Origin: Liolophura sinensis
Lineage: Eukaryota; Mollusca; Polyplacophora; Chitonida; Chitonidae
Reading direction: 5' to 3'
Assembly (NCBI RefSeq): GCF_032854445.1
Contig: NC_088300.1
Coordinates: 12,619,191 to 12,683,190 of the forward strand
DNA length: 64,000 nt
Made by a program: the position numbers and the translations under genes. The notes beneath the pieces are model-generated. The model saw only the letters and a program-made list of their open reading frames with translations. It did no database searches and was not told the origin of the DNA. Of the stretch, positions 34,450 to 45,939 are shown piece after piece (position 1 is the stretch's first letter; the number at the start of each line of letters is the position of its first letter).

Positions 34450-36750
34450 TTATATAGTCTGCCTTATTTATGCGAAACATCTTAATGCACATATTTCACA
34501 TTGATTAAATCATTATCTGGGATTGTCACGATAACATGTATATCCTCTCCTCTATAAAATATTTCAATTTCATGACATGCATGAATGCGCCTATCGCGCT
34601 TTTAATCAACATTTAAGCTGTTATTATTTCTAAAAGAGATGCGATAAAATTTGATTAATTTATGAAAGCTTTCCAAAATGCTGTTGTTTTATTTATGCAG
34701 TATTTATTTATTAACAGGGTCATATATACAGGTTTAGTGTGTAAACTGAGTGTTTCATCTTTAACTTTTGTTATTCTATAAATACAAACTTTATCTCCAA
34801 CACTGTGTATTCCCATTTATAGGAACACAACTTGTTTTTGTAACAGTGAAGTGCAAAAGGTCACTGTAGATGATATGGTAACGTGTAAGTATTCATATGT
34901 TAACAAAAATCAGGTAAATTGGAAAATTAAATTATAGGAAAATGTATGGTTTATACAGTTATGAAAGGAAAATATCGAAATTCCCATATTAATTCTGACC
35001 TGTCGCTACACATGTCTGATGGCATGCTGGGAACTTTGTCATGCGCACAATGGTGCAAAATGAATTGATATTAGACTATAGACATTAAAGGTCTTGTTTG
35101 GATTGATGTATCTGTATAGATGCACACGTGCTCTATAGGGCTATCCCGTGACTCATTCCGACAAGTGGCCCTTCCACAACATGCATAGATCATGTCATCG
35201 GAAATGTTTAATATAATCCATGGGCAGCAGTGAAGGATGTAAATTAATCAGGTATATGGAAATGGAAGAGGAAAGTAACGAGAGTTAATTTGGGCTGGTA
35301 GGTTGTAAGGGGTCCGTGCTGGCCTGGGTAGTCAGGCGTGTACACCTAACAAGAACCGCTGGGGATATAGCTCCGTCTCCGACACACTGATTAAGCCTCC
35401 TCAAGCGACCCTATCTAGTCCATCAGATATCTGAAAAAGAAGCCAGAATAGATGGATAAGGCAGAACGAGATTTTCCGTGAAATTTACTGCCAAATGGCA
35501 CAAAAGCTTGACACTTTGGCAGTAAGCTGATCCATGCTGGAGAAGAATTCCGTGTCACCTCCCAGACAAGACCCGGACAAAGCCCAAAGGTCAGACTGAG
35601 GTCACGGCGCCGCGACGTATGCTCTGACGTCACCTTGTTCGAACAGACATTTTCTTGGCTTCCCTTTTATATTTGTGCATCGGCATGCTGTTTTATTATA
35701 TAACCGTGTTAAACAGATTAAGATTCCAACCACTCGAACCACTGATTGTTCACCTATCTACCATAGAGACGTGGCAGTTTAGATCAGTCGAACTAAAGAC
35801 GTCGTTGGCACCAGATCACGGGACATTAAGCAATAAGAGATAAAACACTGCAGGGGACGAAAATTGACGAAAATTACTGCCCTTAAATCAGAGGGTATTT
35901 TTTTTTATTGAAATTAAAGAACACGCTCCCCTCTGTTATGTCGATGTATGCAGACAACATCGTACTGGAATAGGAGGTTTTGTTGTCAAGTAAATTACAC
36001 AAAAACTTTCAAAATACTTGCTTGTATCTTCTGACAGTCCCTTGCAATATAGTGGGTTAATATGAGCAACAAGAGTGCTTCGTCGGTATACTATATACTA
36101 CCATATATTTTAGTTGTTATGTGTACGTGTATATTTCAGCGTTCTCCTAGATACTGCATTACATTTTTGAAAGAAAGACCTTTATTATATGTTTTTTTTT
36201 ACCATAAAAACTCACATCGTAGTGTGTATGGCATTAGATATATATTTTAGTTACCTATATTTGATAACGAAAAAAAAAGGAATGCTCTTTTCATTTATGT
36301 GTTGTTCCCACCAAAACATAAGATTGTAAAATTCTGTTATGAAAATACGAAACTCGTTTCATTTTTTTAAAATATTAATACTGAATCAGTCTCGAAGTAG
36401 CATCTAATTACACGACTACGTAAATGTTATAAAAAATCAATAAAACTACTCTTATCTTTACTGCCCAATACAGTGACTGGACATTTCATGTAAAGCGAAG
36501 CATTTCTGTGAAGCCATATGGTCAGACTTAGTCAAGTTACGATAATGGTTTTACGACAGATATGTGTATATTATATTTTAAGTCTGTCGCCCTCTAGTAA
36601 GTAAGGTTGTCGATGTTCTATTATAAGGACCAGACATATCTTTCACACCAGCCCCTAACTTCAACGGGGACAATTATCACAAGTCGCACTTAAACTCTCC
36701 TGACACGCGAACCGAAAAAAAGCCCTCACTTGGAGATTGCGTGTTGACAG
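34450..36750. other. Anonymous sequence, probable intron
   Basis: Mostly AT-rich with a GC-richer patch around 35.3-35.64 kb. Apart from the CRE noted separately, no exon or repeat can be supported. Confidence 0.45.
35625..35632. promoter_or_regulatory. Perfect CRE palindrome TGACGTCA
   Basis: The full 8-bp cAMP response element lies at the end of a GC-richer patch that also holds GTCACGGCGCCGCGACG. An 8-bp match is expected about once per 65 kb by chance, so it matters mainly because of the local composition. Confidence 0.3.
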
Positions 36751-36764
36751 AATTATTGCAGACA

Positions 36765-36830
36765 CGCATGCGCAGTGCTATATTCTCTTTTTTCTCCGTC
36801 ACGCGCTCCCGTCATGTGACGCGGTGGCCC
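36765..36830. promoter_or_regulatory. NRF-1-like site plus E-box-like palindrome
   Basis: CGCATGCGCA at 36,765-36,774 is a close match to the NRF-1 consensus. About 40 bp downstream, GTCATGTGAC is an E-box/MiT-TFE-like palindrome followed by GCGGTGG. The 36,640-36,900 segment is GC-richer than its surroundings. The cluster is typical of housekeeping-type promoters, but no exon or transcript start is visible on either side. Confidence 0.3.
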
Positions 36831-36899
36831 GTTCTGAAGAGTGAAACACGACCAAAGCGTTTCATAAACGCAAGATGCCAAAGCGCACTAAAGTTCGGT

Positions 36900-39800
36900 T
36901 CGAATTGACTTATACATGCAACTGGTTTATCTGACGTGCAAAAATGAAATCTACCCTGACTTTTTGGTAGCATTTAGAAAATTTAGCATGACAAAGCAAA
37001 AAGAAAAACGTTTCATCTTCGGATATCATTCACTGGCAAAGTTTCGATCTTGATTCTAAACCTGTTGTCAAGGCTACAGTTTATTTTTTCGTTTTTTTCG
37101 ACTTTTACAGTGATCGTAAAGATACGAGAGCATAGCTGTTTGTATTTTCGCTAAAGTCTTAAAATTTCCATGAGAATTAGAGGTAAAAATAGCATTACTG
37201 CTACATTTAAAAACAAAAAGAACTATGAATATTAGGAAAACCATGCGTATATTTGTATGTATTATTGCTTTTGTGCAAGTCGAGTGATCCACATCACATC
37301 TTCCAGAGCTATCAAAACTTATAGAGAAAATATTGCATTTTTTTGTGATAAACACAACATTTTCCACAAAAAATACACGGGATCCTCGGACGTTCAAAGT
37401 TTAAAATCTTGAAACACACTCATATCTGTACGCATAGCAAACTGAATCGAAATTCAGGATATACGGGATTGTCAGTGAAATCAGTTTGCGTGGGGACTGT
37501 CATGTCCTTTTGTTCCATACTATAAATCATCTCTATGCCTGTCCTTCTATTGTCCTTTGTCCACACAACTTGGGCTCTGTCGTAACCTTATAATCAAACA
37601 AGACGAAATGAAACACTAGACAGTGCAGACCCTTGTACAGAAGACACTGTTCAGGGGAGAGCGGAGGAACAGTTTCACAAAACATTCAATAGAGTGACTC
37701 GAAGCGTCTGTGAAAACATCGTCGTTTATTCTGTGGACGACAGACTGGGTCTTTCGACCACACAGGTAAAAAAACAAAACAAAACAAAAAAAAATGCTGG
37801 AGATTTAATCTCAATAAAACATCCCCCATGATTTAAGCCATCACGGTGTCTGTGCCCATTAGATAGAAATAAGGTGCTTACTATTCCCTTGTCCTGACAG
37901 TGGCATAATCAACCTACAAGCAAACTGACGGCCAGGAAATTCGTTTCGCTTGGCTTTTTTTCTAGGGCGTGTGTTACCTGGGTCTGATCACCTGGCTGGC
38001 AATTACCGTTTTAGATTTCAGATAATGTCCCCAAGTGTAGGTCTGGAAGACCGGGGGTTATAATTTTGCCAGCTAGCTTTTGTCGCTGTGCCATATTTCC
38101 GATGTGAAGGCAGCTAAAGTCAGAGTTGAAACTTTCATTTATCAACCTTCTGGTAGACGCGAGTGTCTCTCGGATCAAGTGAAATTACACGGGCTCCCAC
38201 ATTGTCCCGGGGCAGGCGCTCAGCAGGCAAGCAAAAGCCTGGTGAACATACACAGCCCTTTTTACTACACAGATTGCGTTTTTTTCTCAAGCCGTACAGC
38301 ACTTGAATGCAAATTGTTGTATAGGCCGCCCTATGGCTTTTATTGGCGGACAGCTCACGATATATATGCATAGGGGTATGAACGGCGTCGAACAGCAAAT
38401 TAAAAACCGCCTATTTCTCATGTGTGGATAAACGACAGCCATGATTTATGGCCGAGTTTAGTGACACTCAGCACAAACGGACGGTACTGGCTTTTGTAAG
38501 GGTTTGTGCCCCAATACTGCTTACCGGTAAGGCAAGAATTATTATAGCTATCAATACTGTGGGAAGTTGTAGATATGTACAAGGCTACAGATCAGATTCA
38601 CTGTAGATTCTTCATCACTGGTTATTGATATACCCTAACTTTGTCATTTGATTAACCGTATTATTTACGGCGAACTTTCAGAGAAAATATCCATTCTCAC
38701 AAGCCACTGGCCAAGTTTTGTACTTTTACAACCTATATGAATATTATATGAGCATTTGAATCTTACACCGAAGAGATGTGACTTAGCCCACAATCCAAAT
38801 ACATTTCAGCATTTCATATGGACTCGTAACCATTGCAAATTTTTCTTTTTACCCTAAATAGTTCTAAATCGAAATGTTTCTCTTAACGGATTAAATGAAG
38901 GGAAAAGACATCGACATGGGCCTTACTCCATGCTATTATCGCTGAAAGGACAGGGATTAAGATATTTACAGTGGCCTCATTGCATACAATTATTGTCTTT
39001 ATGGCTGGAGGATCGCCATACAGACCTAGTCAAGGCCCCGACCGTGGCATCATTTATGACCATATTGTCTTTACAGCGAGAACAATAGACGTACAGACAT
39101 ATACCCTATCTTTGACCATGATCCATTGATGACGAAGATGACGGGGTATAGACTGTTATTTCAATCATAGGCCGATTAATGCGGGGATCTTTAATTTGAG
39201 TTTGTCAGGGTTACGTGGGCTCACTTGTGACAGAGATAGCGCGTCTAACGGCTTACTCCTTCACACCTACACGTACCTGATCAGTTGTAAGATCCATTAA
39301 TGCAAGCTTTAAATGCAAAGTGAGTAAAGCCAAAGCAACGGAAACAATGTAATAACAAGTATATATTTGGTAAAAATACCACCACTTGTATTTTTTTTAT
39401 TTCAGTCCGAGTGTCGTTCGAACTCTTAACCAACCTGTTTCAGTTCTGACATGGGACAAAGTAGAACTTAATAAGTAAAAAGCGATGTTTTACAGTTTTT
39501 TAAGTACAAAAAAGAATAAATCCACGCGACATACACATATAATGACTAGATCATTTCCACAAATGTACATAATATGATGTAGACAATGTATGTGTATCAT
39601 TCTAAGGTTCGTTGGTTTTTGAACATAAAGACTTTTACACATAACAGGAGGAAAAGAAAACAGGCGATGGCATCCCCAAGAGACAATATCGCAATATCGA
39701 CTATAGACATAGTTCCTTTCCCCTTTGAAAGCTACAGTAATCATAATTTAACAAGCAAAACATCTTAACGTATCGCACAAAACATTCCTGAGAGTTACCA

Positions 39801-40730
39801 GAATTTTACTATTTTCTTAATGTCGTTACTTGCTTCATTTTGCAGTGTAAATACGACAGAAAACTATAGTCATGTCTTTTGCAGACCGTTGGCCGGAAAT
39901 TTCTAAGCGGTGCGACAAACAGGGGCTCAAAGTCTCAATACATCACCAACAGCACCGCTGGCGACAGGTGGCGCTGACTGTATCCAGTTACTCAGCACAC
40001 AAACACATGAAAGTAACGTTTTATCCGAAACCGCCTTGTCGAAATGTTAACGAAGCTACTTTTCGGATACAAAACCGGGTAATTTGACGCTGCGAAAGCC
40101 ATTCTATCAGATCTCAAAATAAAACACCATATGGAAATTACTTCCAAATGGACAACGTCTGTGCTCGGTACTCGCTGAACGATAGGGACAAGCGTGAAGA
40201 AAACTCAACACATTTTTTGCCATCGAGTACTTGTAACTTCAAAATATATATAGCTCAGTTTTTGCTTTCGTATATGAGTATAACAACACATGCGTTGCTC
40301 ACATGCAGGCACGAAAACTTTTCGACTCCAAGATTTTATTTTCTCTTTTGAGAATGAGAAAACATTGTACAAAGAAAAAGAGTTAGTATTCAAAGGACTA
40401 CCGCCCTCATTTGAGATCCAAGTTATGTTGAAATGGACAAAGCTGCTGTTATTGTTTTAAGTATTCCAGTCGTCAGAGTAAAGATATGGCAATTATTTGT
40501 TACTTTGTTTTATGAGCAGTGGATTATAGGGACGCCTACATGGAAGCTGCCTCCAGATGTGCCCTGCATTTAAAGCACTAAATCTATAGGAAGATATTGC
40601 TGTGAATTCCAAGTTCTTTACCACCAATACCAAATGGAAGAAACCGCCTTTCCTTTCCAAAAACATAACAGGATTTCGCCGTTGTATTTTATATAACTGA
40701 ACTTATAAGTGTGTACTTAGTTTGTTTTTA
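36900..40730. other. Anonymous sequence, probable intron
   Basis: No supportable exon. A 71-codon plus-strand frame at 39,872-40,087 contains an acceptor-like CTTTTGCAG at its beginning, but no domain and no convincing donor. Confidence 0.45.
39966..39977 (+). promoter_or_regulatory. CTCF-core-like motif
   Basis: AGGTGGCGCTGA matches the core of the bilaterian CTCF consensus (AGRKGGCGCT). The flanking bases CCGCTGGCGAC fit the consensus less well. Function is not shown by sequence alone. Confidence 0.25.
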
Positions 40731-40769
40731 TACATTACCCTTTCCTTTTCGTTCAGTTATGATTTTTGT

Positions 40770-40862
40770 TTCTTTCATATATGTTTGTTATGTTTTTATT
40801 TATTTCATGTATATTTGTTCTTGTTTTTATTCGTTTCATATATGGTAGCTATGTGGTTTTTC
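40770..40862. repeat. Degenerate 31-bp tandem repeat, about 3 units
   Basis: TTTCATATATGTTTGTTATG, TTTCATGTATATTTGTTCTT and TTTCATATATGGTAGCTATG recur about every 30-31 bp, separated by GTTTTTATTT-type spacers. Confidence 0.7.
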
Positions 40863-40940
40863 TCTCATAAATTTTCTTATGTTTTCATTCCTTTCGTATA
40901 AAGCTGTTCCAATCTTAATTCTTCCACACATATGACAGGC

Positions 40941-41273
40941 CCCGATGGCTCAGCTGGTCGAGAGTCCGCTTCCTTGCTCGGGTCACACCTAAGACTTAAA
41001 AAAGGAAGCTGTATCTTCCTCACTTGGCGTTCAGCATTAAGGGGAAGTGCAACGACTGGTTGACCCGTATCAGTATAATGGCTCGGGTGGGGCGACTTAC
41101 TTGCCTTCGGTTAGTCGTCTCAGTAAAGCAGCACTAGATAAAAGATCGGGGAAATCTGTCCTGCAACAAGGAGGCACATTAGATGCAGTCTAAGGACTCC
41201 TTCGTCGTCATATGACTGAAAAATTGTTAATTGCAACGTTTAAAACTAAGCACTCACTCTCTCACTCTCTCAT
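40941..41273 (+). repeat. Second tRNA-derived SINE family
   Basis: A tRNA-like head, GGCCCCGATGGCTCAGCTGG, contains an A-box match (TGGCTCAGCTGG). The body includes GACTGGTTGACCCGTATCAG, TATAATGGCTCGGGTGGGG, CGGTTAGTCGTCTCAGTAAA and GCAGCACTAGATAAA. It ends in a short CACTCACTCT-type repetitive tail. From memory, this body with the TCAGTATAATG..CTGGGTGGGG block is a widespread SINE type of molluscs and other marine invertebrates. The B box is poorly preserved (TCGGGTCACACC). It shares the head but not the central domain with the main family here. Confidence 0.8.
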
Positions 41274-41279
41274 TACTTT

Positions 41280-44200
41280 TGATCTTTTTAGCATTCGTTT
41301 GTAAATATCCAAGACAGATTTTCACACGACACAGGTGTTCGGAATTCGAAGCTTGTTATTGAGCGGTCATATACAAAGTAAATAAGAACACTGACTCACT
41401 GGCATCCATGTTATATATACAGTATATTGCCATTTGTTCATATTTTACACCACATAAGGTCCACCGTATTGATCTGAAACTGTGAAAAAAATAGTTACTA
41501 AAGGATATATTAGCAATTCAGGGGAGATAATTATATTCCTGTGAGAAAAATAGTTTGATTTTTAATTATCTTGTTGAGCTCGTCACACTATGAAAATCAT
41601 ATCGTTGTCTGTTTTTTTGTCTTGCGTTTTATAGCTCAGGAATAACTTTGGGACAAATTAGAATGTCAGGTGATACTAAATGATTTCGTTTGAGAACAGC
41701 ATTTATTAGAATTGAATTGAGTGATTATGGCTTGACGCCACTTTGTGCATTTATGAGACCCTGTCTTTTACGTATTGTAGAATAATATGTGACTTGGGTT
41801 GCTCAGGTGTTACACAAACGCAACGAAAAATTCACACGACAGAGGACTGTTTCTGAATATCTCCAGTGATCTCTCGGACGAAAGATAATCTGTCGTAATG
41901 GTCTGACTTAAGCAGTAATCTCTCCTTTATAATGGATACCACCGTACCCAGACCAATCTAAACGACACCTGCTGCGTTATCATAACCTTGGCATAACTCC
42001 TTAAAAGACGTACATTTCAGCTCAAACACTTTGCACCATCGACATGTGTTGCATGTCATCGGCACTCTGGTACAGCGTAACCCCAGTACCTCGCGTGATC
42101 ACGTGATTTCATCCATCATAAAGCTGTTACAAAACTGTAACTTGAGGGAAGACGGCATTCATGTATGCATACCATTTTGGCAGCGATATTACTTTCAAAG
42201 CCGAATGCTACTCGGAAACCCGACGCTTTCCAAACGTCTTTAACCTAAGGAAATTAATTTTAAACACGGCATCCCAGATGTGTCTATATAGATTTTCTAA
42301 CAAATTTAATCAGCATCGCAACCCCGTAACAAAAATTAATACCGGGTTTAAACCCAAACCACAAAACCCAATTTGACATCCTCATTTACTCGGGAATCTG
42401 TAGGCAAGGGAGTTTTGCCTTATTTTTCAAGATCTGGTGTGGTATAGGTTCGAAGTTTAGTGAAAATGCAGGCGCGGCAAAAGATTTTTACCTTACAAAA
42501 TAAGGCATTCGAAGTCATGTATATGTATATGTATATGAATAGAATTTAGTAAAGCATAGTAAGGCTGATGTTCCATGTTCTGTAGGTTGTGTGAAAACAA
42601 GCACAGTCTCCAAATCATTTATTTACTGCCAACGTATATTTATTCTAAAATTTCCTGCTTTATATCGATGGCTATTTCACTCATTTGACAGCTGTCAGAT
42701 TTTTAGAAAAACAAAACGAACAAAAAACACCACACCTGATAAGGAACATGGTAAGTCTCCTACCTTAAAGCAGCAGCCAAGTCAGCTAATCCTGTTTCAG
42801 GACACGCCATTTGATTGGTCCAGCGTTTATGTACTGAAGGGAAAACGTTTTAGTCCACAGCACTTGCTCGCGTCCTGTTTACCATCTCGTTAATTGTTAC
42901 ATGCTTCAGGCCATATTAGTTAAACTTTTATAAATATTAGAGAGGTTTTTATATGGAAATAAATGTGCTAAATTCTACGTGGGTATTTAATGGTGTTAGC
43001 CTATGCTTCTTGTTTGGTAAATGTACATGAAATCAAATGGTAAACTCATTTTAAGTTGAGTTTTAATTAAGTTGAAGTTAACTTAATCAGGTAAAAAGGA
43101 ACATTAGATCACTTTCTGTACAAATGCGGAGGCGGCTAAAGACTTTACATCATAAATAAGTCAATAGTTTAATGAAGGAGAGACCAACACAGGCAAGCGG
43201 AATTACAATCCCGAAGGTGTGGAGAATGAATTACACATGGATGATATCACATCAAAGGCTGCTCTCCAGGCTGTGATATATGGCGGTTGCCTCTCGGAAG
43301 CGATCCGACAAAATGACAAGGCCTAGACTAATATATCGCTCATCTGTGCCACAAAACACCTGACTATTGTCATTAAGTTTACCTGAGAAGGTATCACTTC
43401 GTTTGCTTTCTCGGGGATCCGCTCTTTCTTAATCTATACGCCCTTTGACAGCCTCTGATTCTTAGACTCTGCAAGGGTAAACGTCCTCTGCCGTCATTTG
43501 TTTTATGAGCTCCGCGTCCATTGTACTTGGTGTGTATGCGATTAGCAATATAATTAATAAAGGATAAAATGATCATCCGAGAGGAAATCCTTGAGGTGCA
43601 GATGATGACATGAAACTGATACGCCCGGACTCCTGCTAACTGCCTGGAGCCAGAACAAATGCTTCAGACCATAGCTCACACGGATCTTCTCAACGTAGCT
43701 GTAATACTTTGGGCTGTATCAGTGGAAATATTCTTCGAGCTCTACACTTCGCTATAACTTTTCTTGTTCCTTTCTCCACTGATCGAAAAGAATTGCACAG
43801 GCTAACTGATACCAGTTTAAATAATATAGTCAACGTATTTAAATACTAGTCCATGAGTTGCTCTAAAGTAATGACAAGCTCTATTGTTGTCATCAGTTGA
43901 TTGAGAATTAAGGAACGGTTATTTCTCCAGCTGCAATCGACATCCTCTGGTGAAACCTGTCCTGTGCAGATTTAGAAGTATGTACAGTGTACTTCTGGAG
44001 AAAACTATTAAACATGACACAACAGAATAACACAAACAAGAAAACACACATTGCAATAGCCTAATGTTTGATGGTATTCATTTAATATGTACTCATACCC
44101 ACTGACAACGCAAAACGGAATTTGGAAGCAATGATATGACAGAGAACCAACTTTCCTTCTGTAGAAGGACACAAACCTAACCAGAAAACGGCTTTACCAA

Positions 44201-45660
44201 ATTTTCTGCTTGCGACTATTGACAAGGAACGTCCTTATTGGTTGACGACTGGTATACGAATGTCTGTTTCGACGCATAGATTTACCACATACACCTAATT
44301 TTTGTCTCAATACCTTTAATACATGAATGATACAAATTTCACCAACTTCTGTATTTTTTATATTTTCATGATTAATTTGTGTCAGTATATAGCCCTATGT
44401 ATGATGACATCATTTAACACACCACTTGTTATCTTTCATGCATACTGATGGAATAATGTTATTTTTTTGATAAGATATATAAAATACTCAAAAACCTGAA
44501 ATACTGTGTACCTATTTATGACAATAAAATATTTGCAAAAGTTACATAATTGCACCTCAGATATGGCAAATAAACATATGTTGTGGACAGAGTTTTACTC
44601 AATATAAATGTACAGACGCTACATATCTTGTCAAGTTCTATCCTCGATTCTGTGTTGATTTCACCGCCCTTTCAATCACAAGAGATTTTGAGTTATAATA
44701 GCGTCTGGACAGAGGAAAATACATTGTGGCTGAAATGATTGATGATGAATTACTGTGATGGGGAGTGTAAATTCCACCGGGGTCTTCCATTTAACACACA
44801 AGGGTTCCCCATGGGGGTCCTCGTAATTGCCATTTGACAGTTTATCTCCGATTTGAAACAACCACAGCTAAAAGACTGTCGATTTTCTTCACTAATTTGC
44901 CCGAAATTAGATTTTGAGGAAAGGGGAGTGCAATTGACTTAGTCAGAGGTTGTTTAAAAGACAATTTGGTTTTCCGTTAAAACTGATAGAATTCTGGCCA
45001 AAGCTTTATTTCCGTGAGCTGACAGCTAATCGTGAGTACTCTTGTCATCCAGTAATGTAGATTTAGAATCCCCTGTATAGCAAAATATATATGATATTCA
45101 TGATTATATAGTTTTCCACAACAAGCACATCGGTAAACTGATTTTTGATTTGCAATATATTCTATAGGCTGTCAGTGCATGGCTGGAAGTAGTGAGGTTG
45201 AAGTTCTGCTTCATCCCCAAGATAAACCAGGCGGAAATATTAAAATGATATGAAGGATACTCTATGTAACACCAAGGTTTAATAGGATTAACGAAGAATA
45301 ACACTATTTAACCCCACAAGTGAAAAAGCCTGAAAGACAAAATCTTCAGCAGTTACCCTAAATTTTTCCTGATGTGACGTGATAATATGCATTAACCCTC
45401 ATGAAACCACGGTTACTTCCCTTGATTGGGAAATCAAAAATGAAATATTAATTAAATACGTATATTACAAGATGTTCTCTTGAAAGCACAATGACAAGGA
45501 TTTATTTCAAATCATTCAAACCAGAATTGTAAATGCTACAAATCCACCCGGGTAAAATTAGAAAAATATCCAACTTCCTATGAGACTGAAATAATCAAAA
45601 AGAAAATGTATATCACTCATTGTAACACACGTTGTAAAGCCAAGCCTTGTGCCTTCAGAC
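41280..45660. other. Anonymous sequence, probable intron
   Basis: No exon, MITE or tandem array that I can defend. A homeodomain-type AT-rich block (GATTAGCAATATAATTAATA) at about 43,540 sits beside a GC-richer segment and might be a regulatory element, but nothing in the sequence proves it. Confidence 0.45.
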
Positions 45661-45667
45661 TTTATAC

Positions 45668-45935
45668 ATACCCAGAGCTGCACTTGGTCTATAACTTATG
45701 CTGACCGTCAAAATGTCCCAAAAGGCTTCAAACACGATACACCATCCAGAGCCGCACTGGGTCTGTAACTTATGCTGACCGCCAAAATGTCCCAAAAGGC
45801 TTCACGTGTGATACACCACATAGCGGTGTACTTGGTCTGTAACTTCTACTGGCCGCCAAAAATGTTCCAAAAGGCTCAGGCGCGATACACGACGCAGATC
45901 AACTCTTGGCCTATAACTTATGCTGATGGTCATTC
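45668..45935. repeat. 74-bp tandem repeat, about 3.6 units
   Basis: CACTTGGTCTATAACTTATG-type blocks start at 45,681, 45,755, 45,829 and 45,903, exactly 74 bp apart. They are followed by CTGACCGCCAAAATGTCCC, AAAAGGCTTCA and GATACACCA blocks. Identity between units falls from left to right. Confidence 0.95.
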
Positions 45936-45939
45936 TACA

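Noticed and set aside
40941-41010. A genuine tRNA gene at the SINE head
   Set aside because: The A box matches, but the B box and cloverleaf are not preserved, and a SINE body follows directly.
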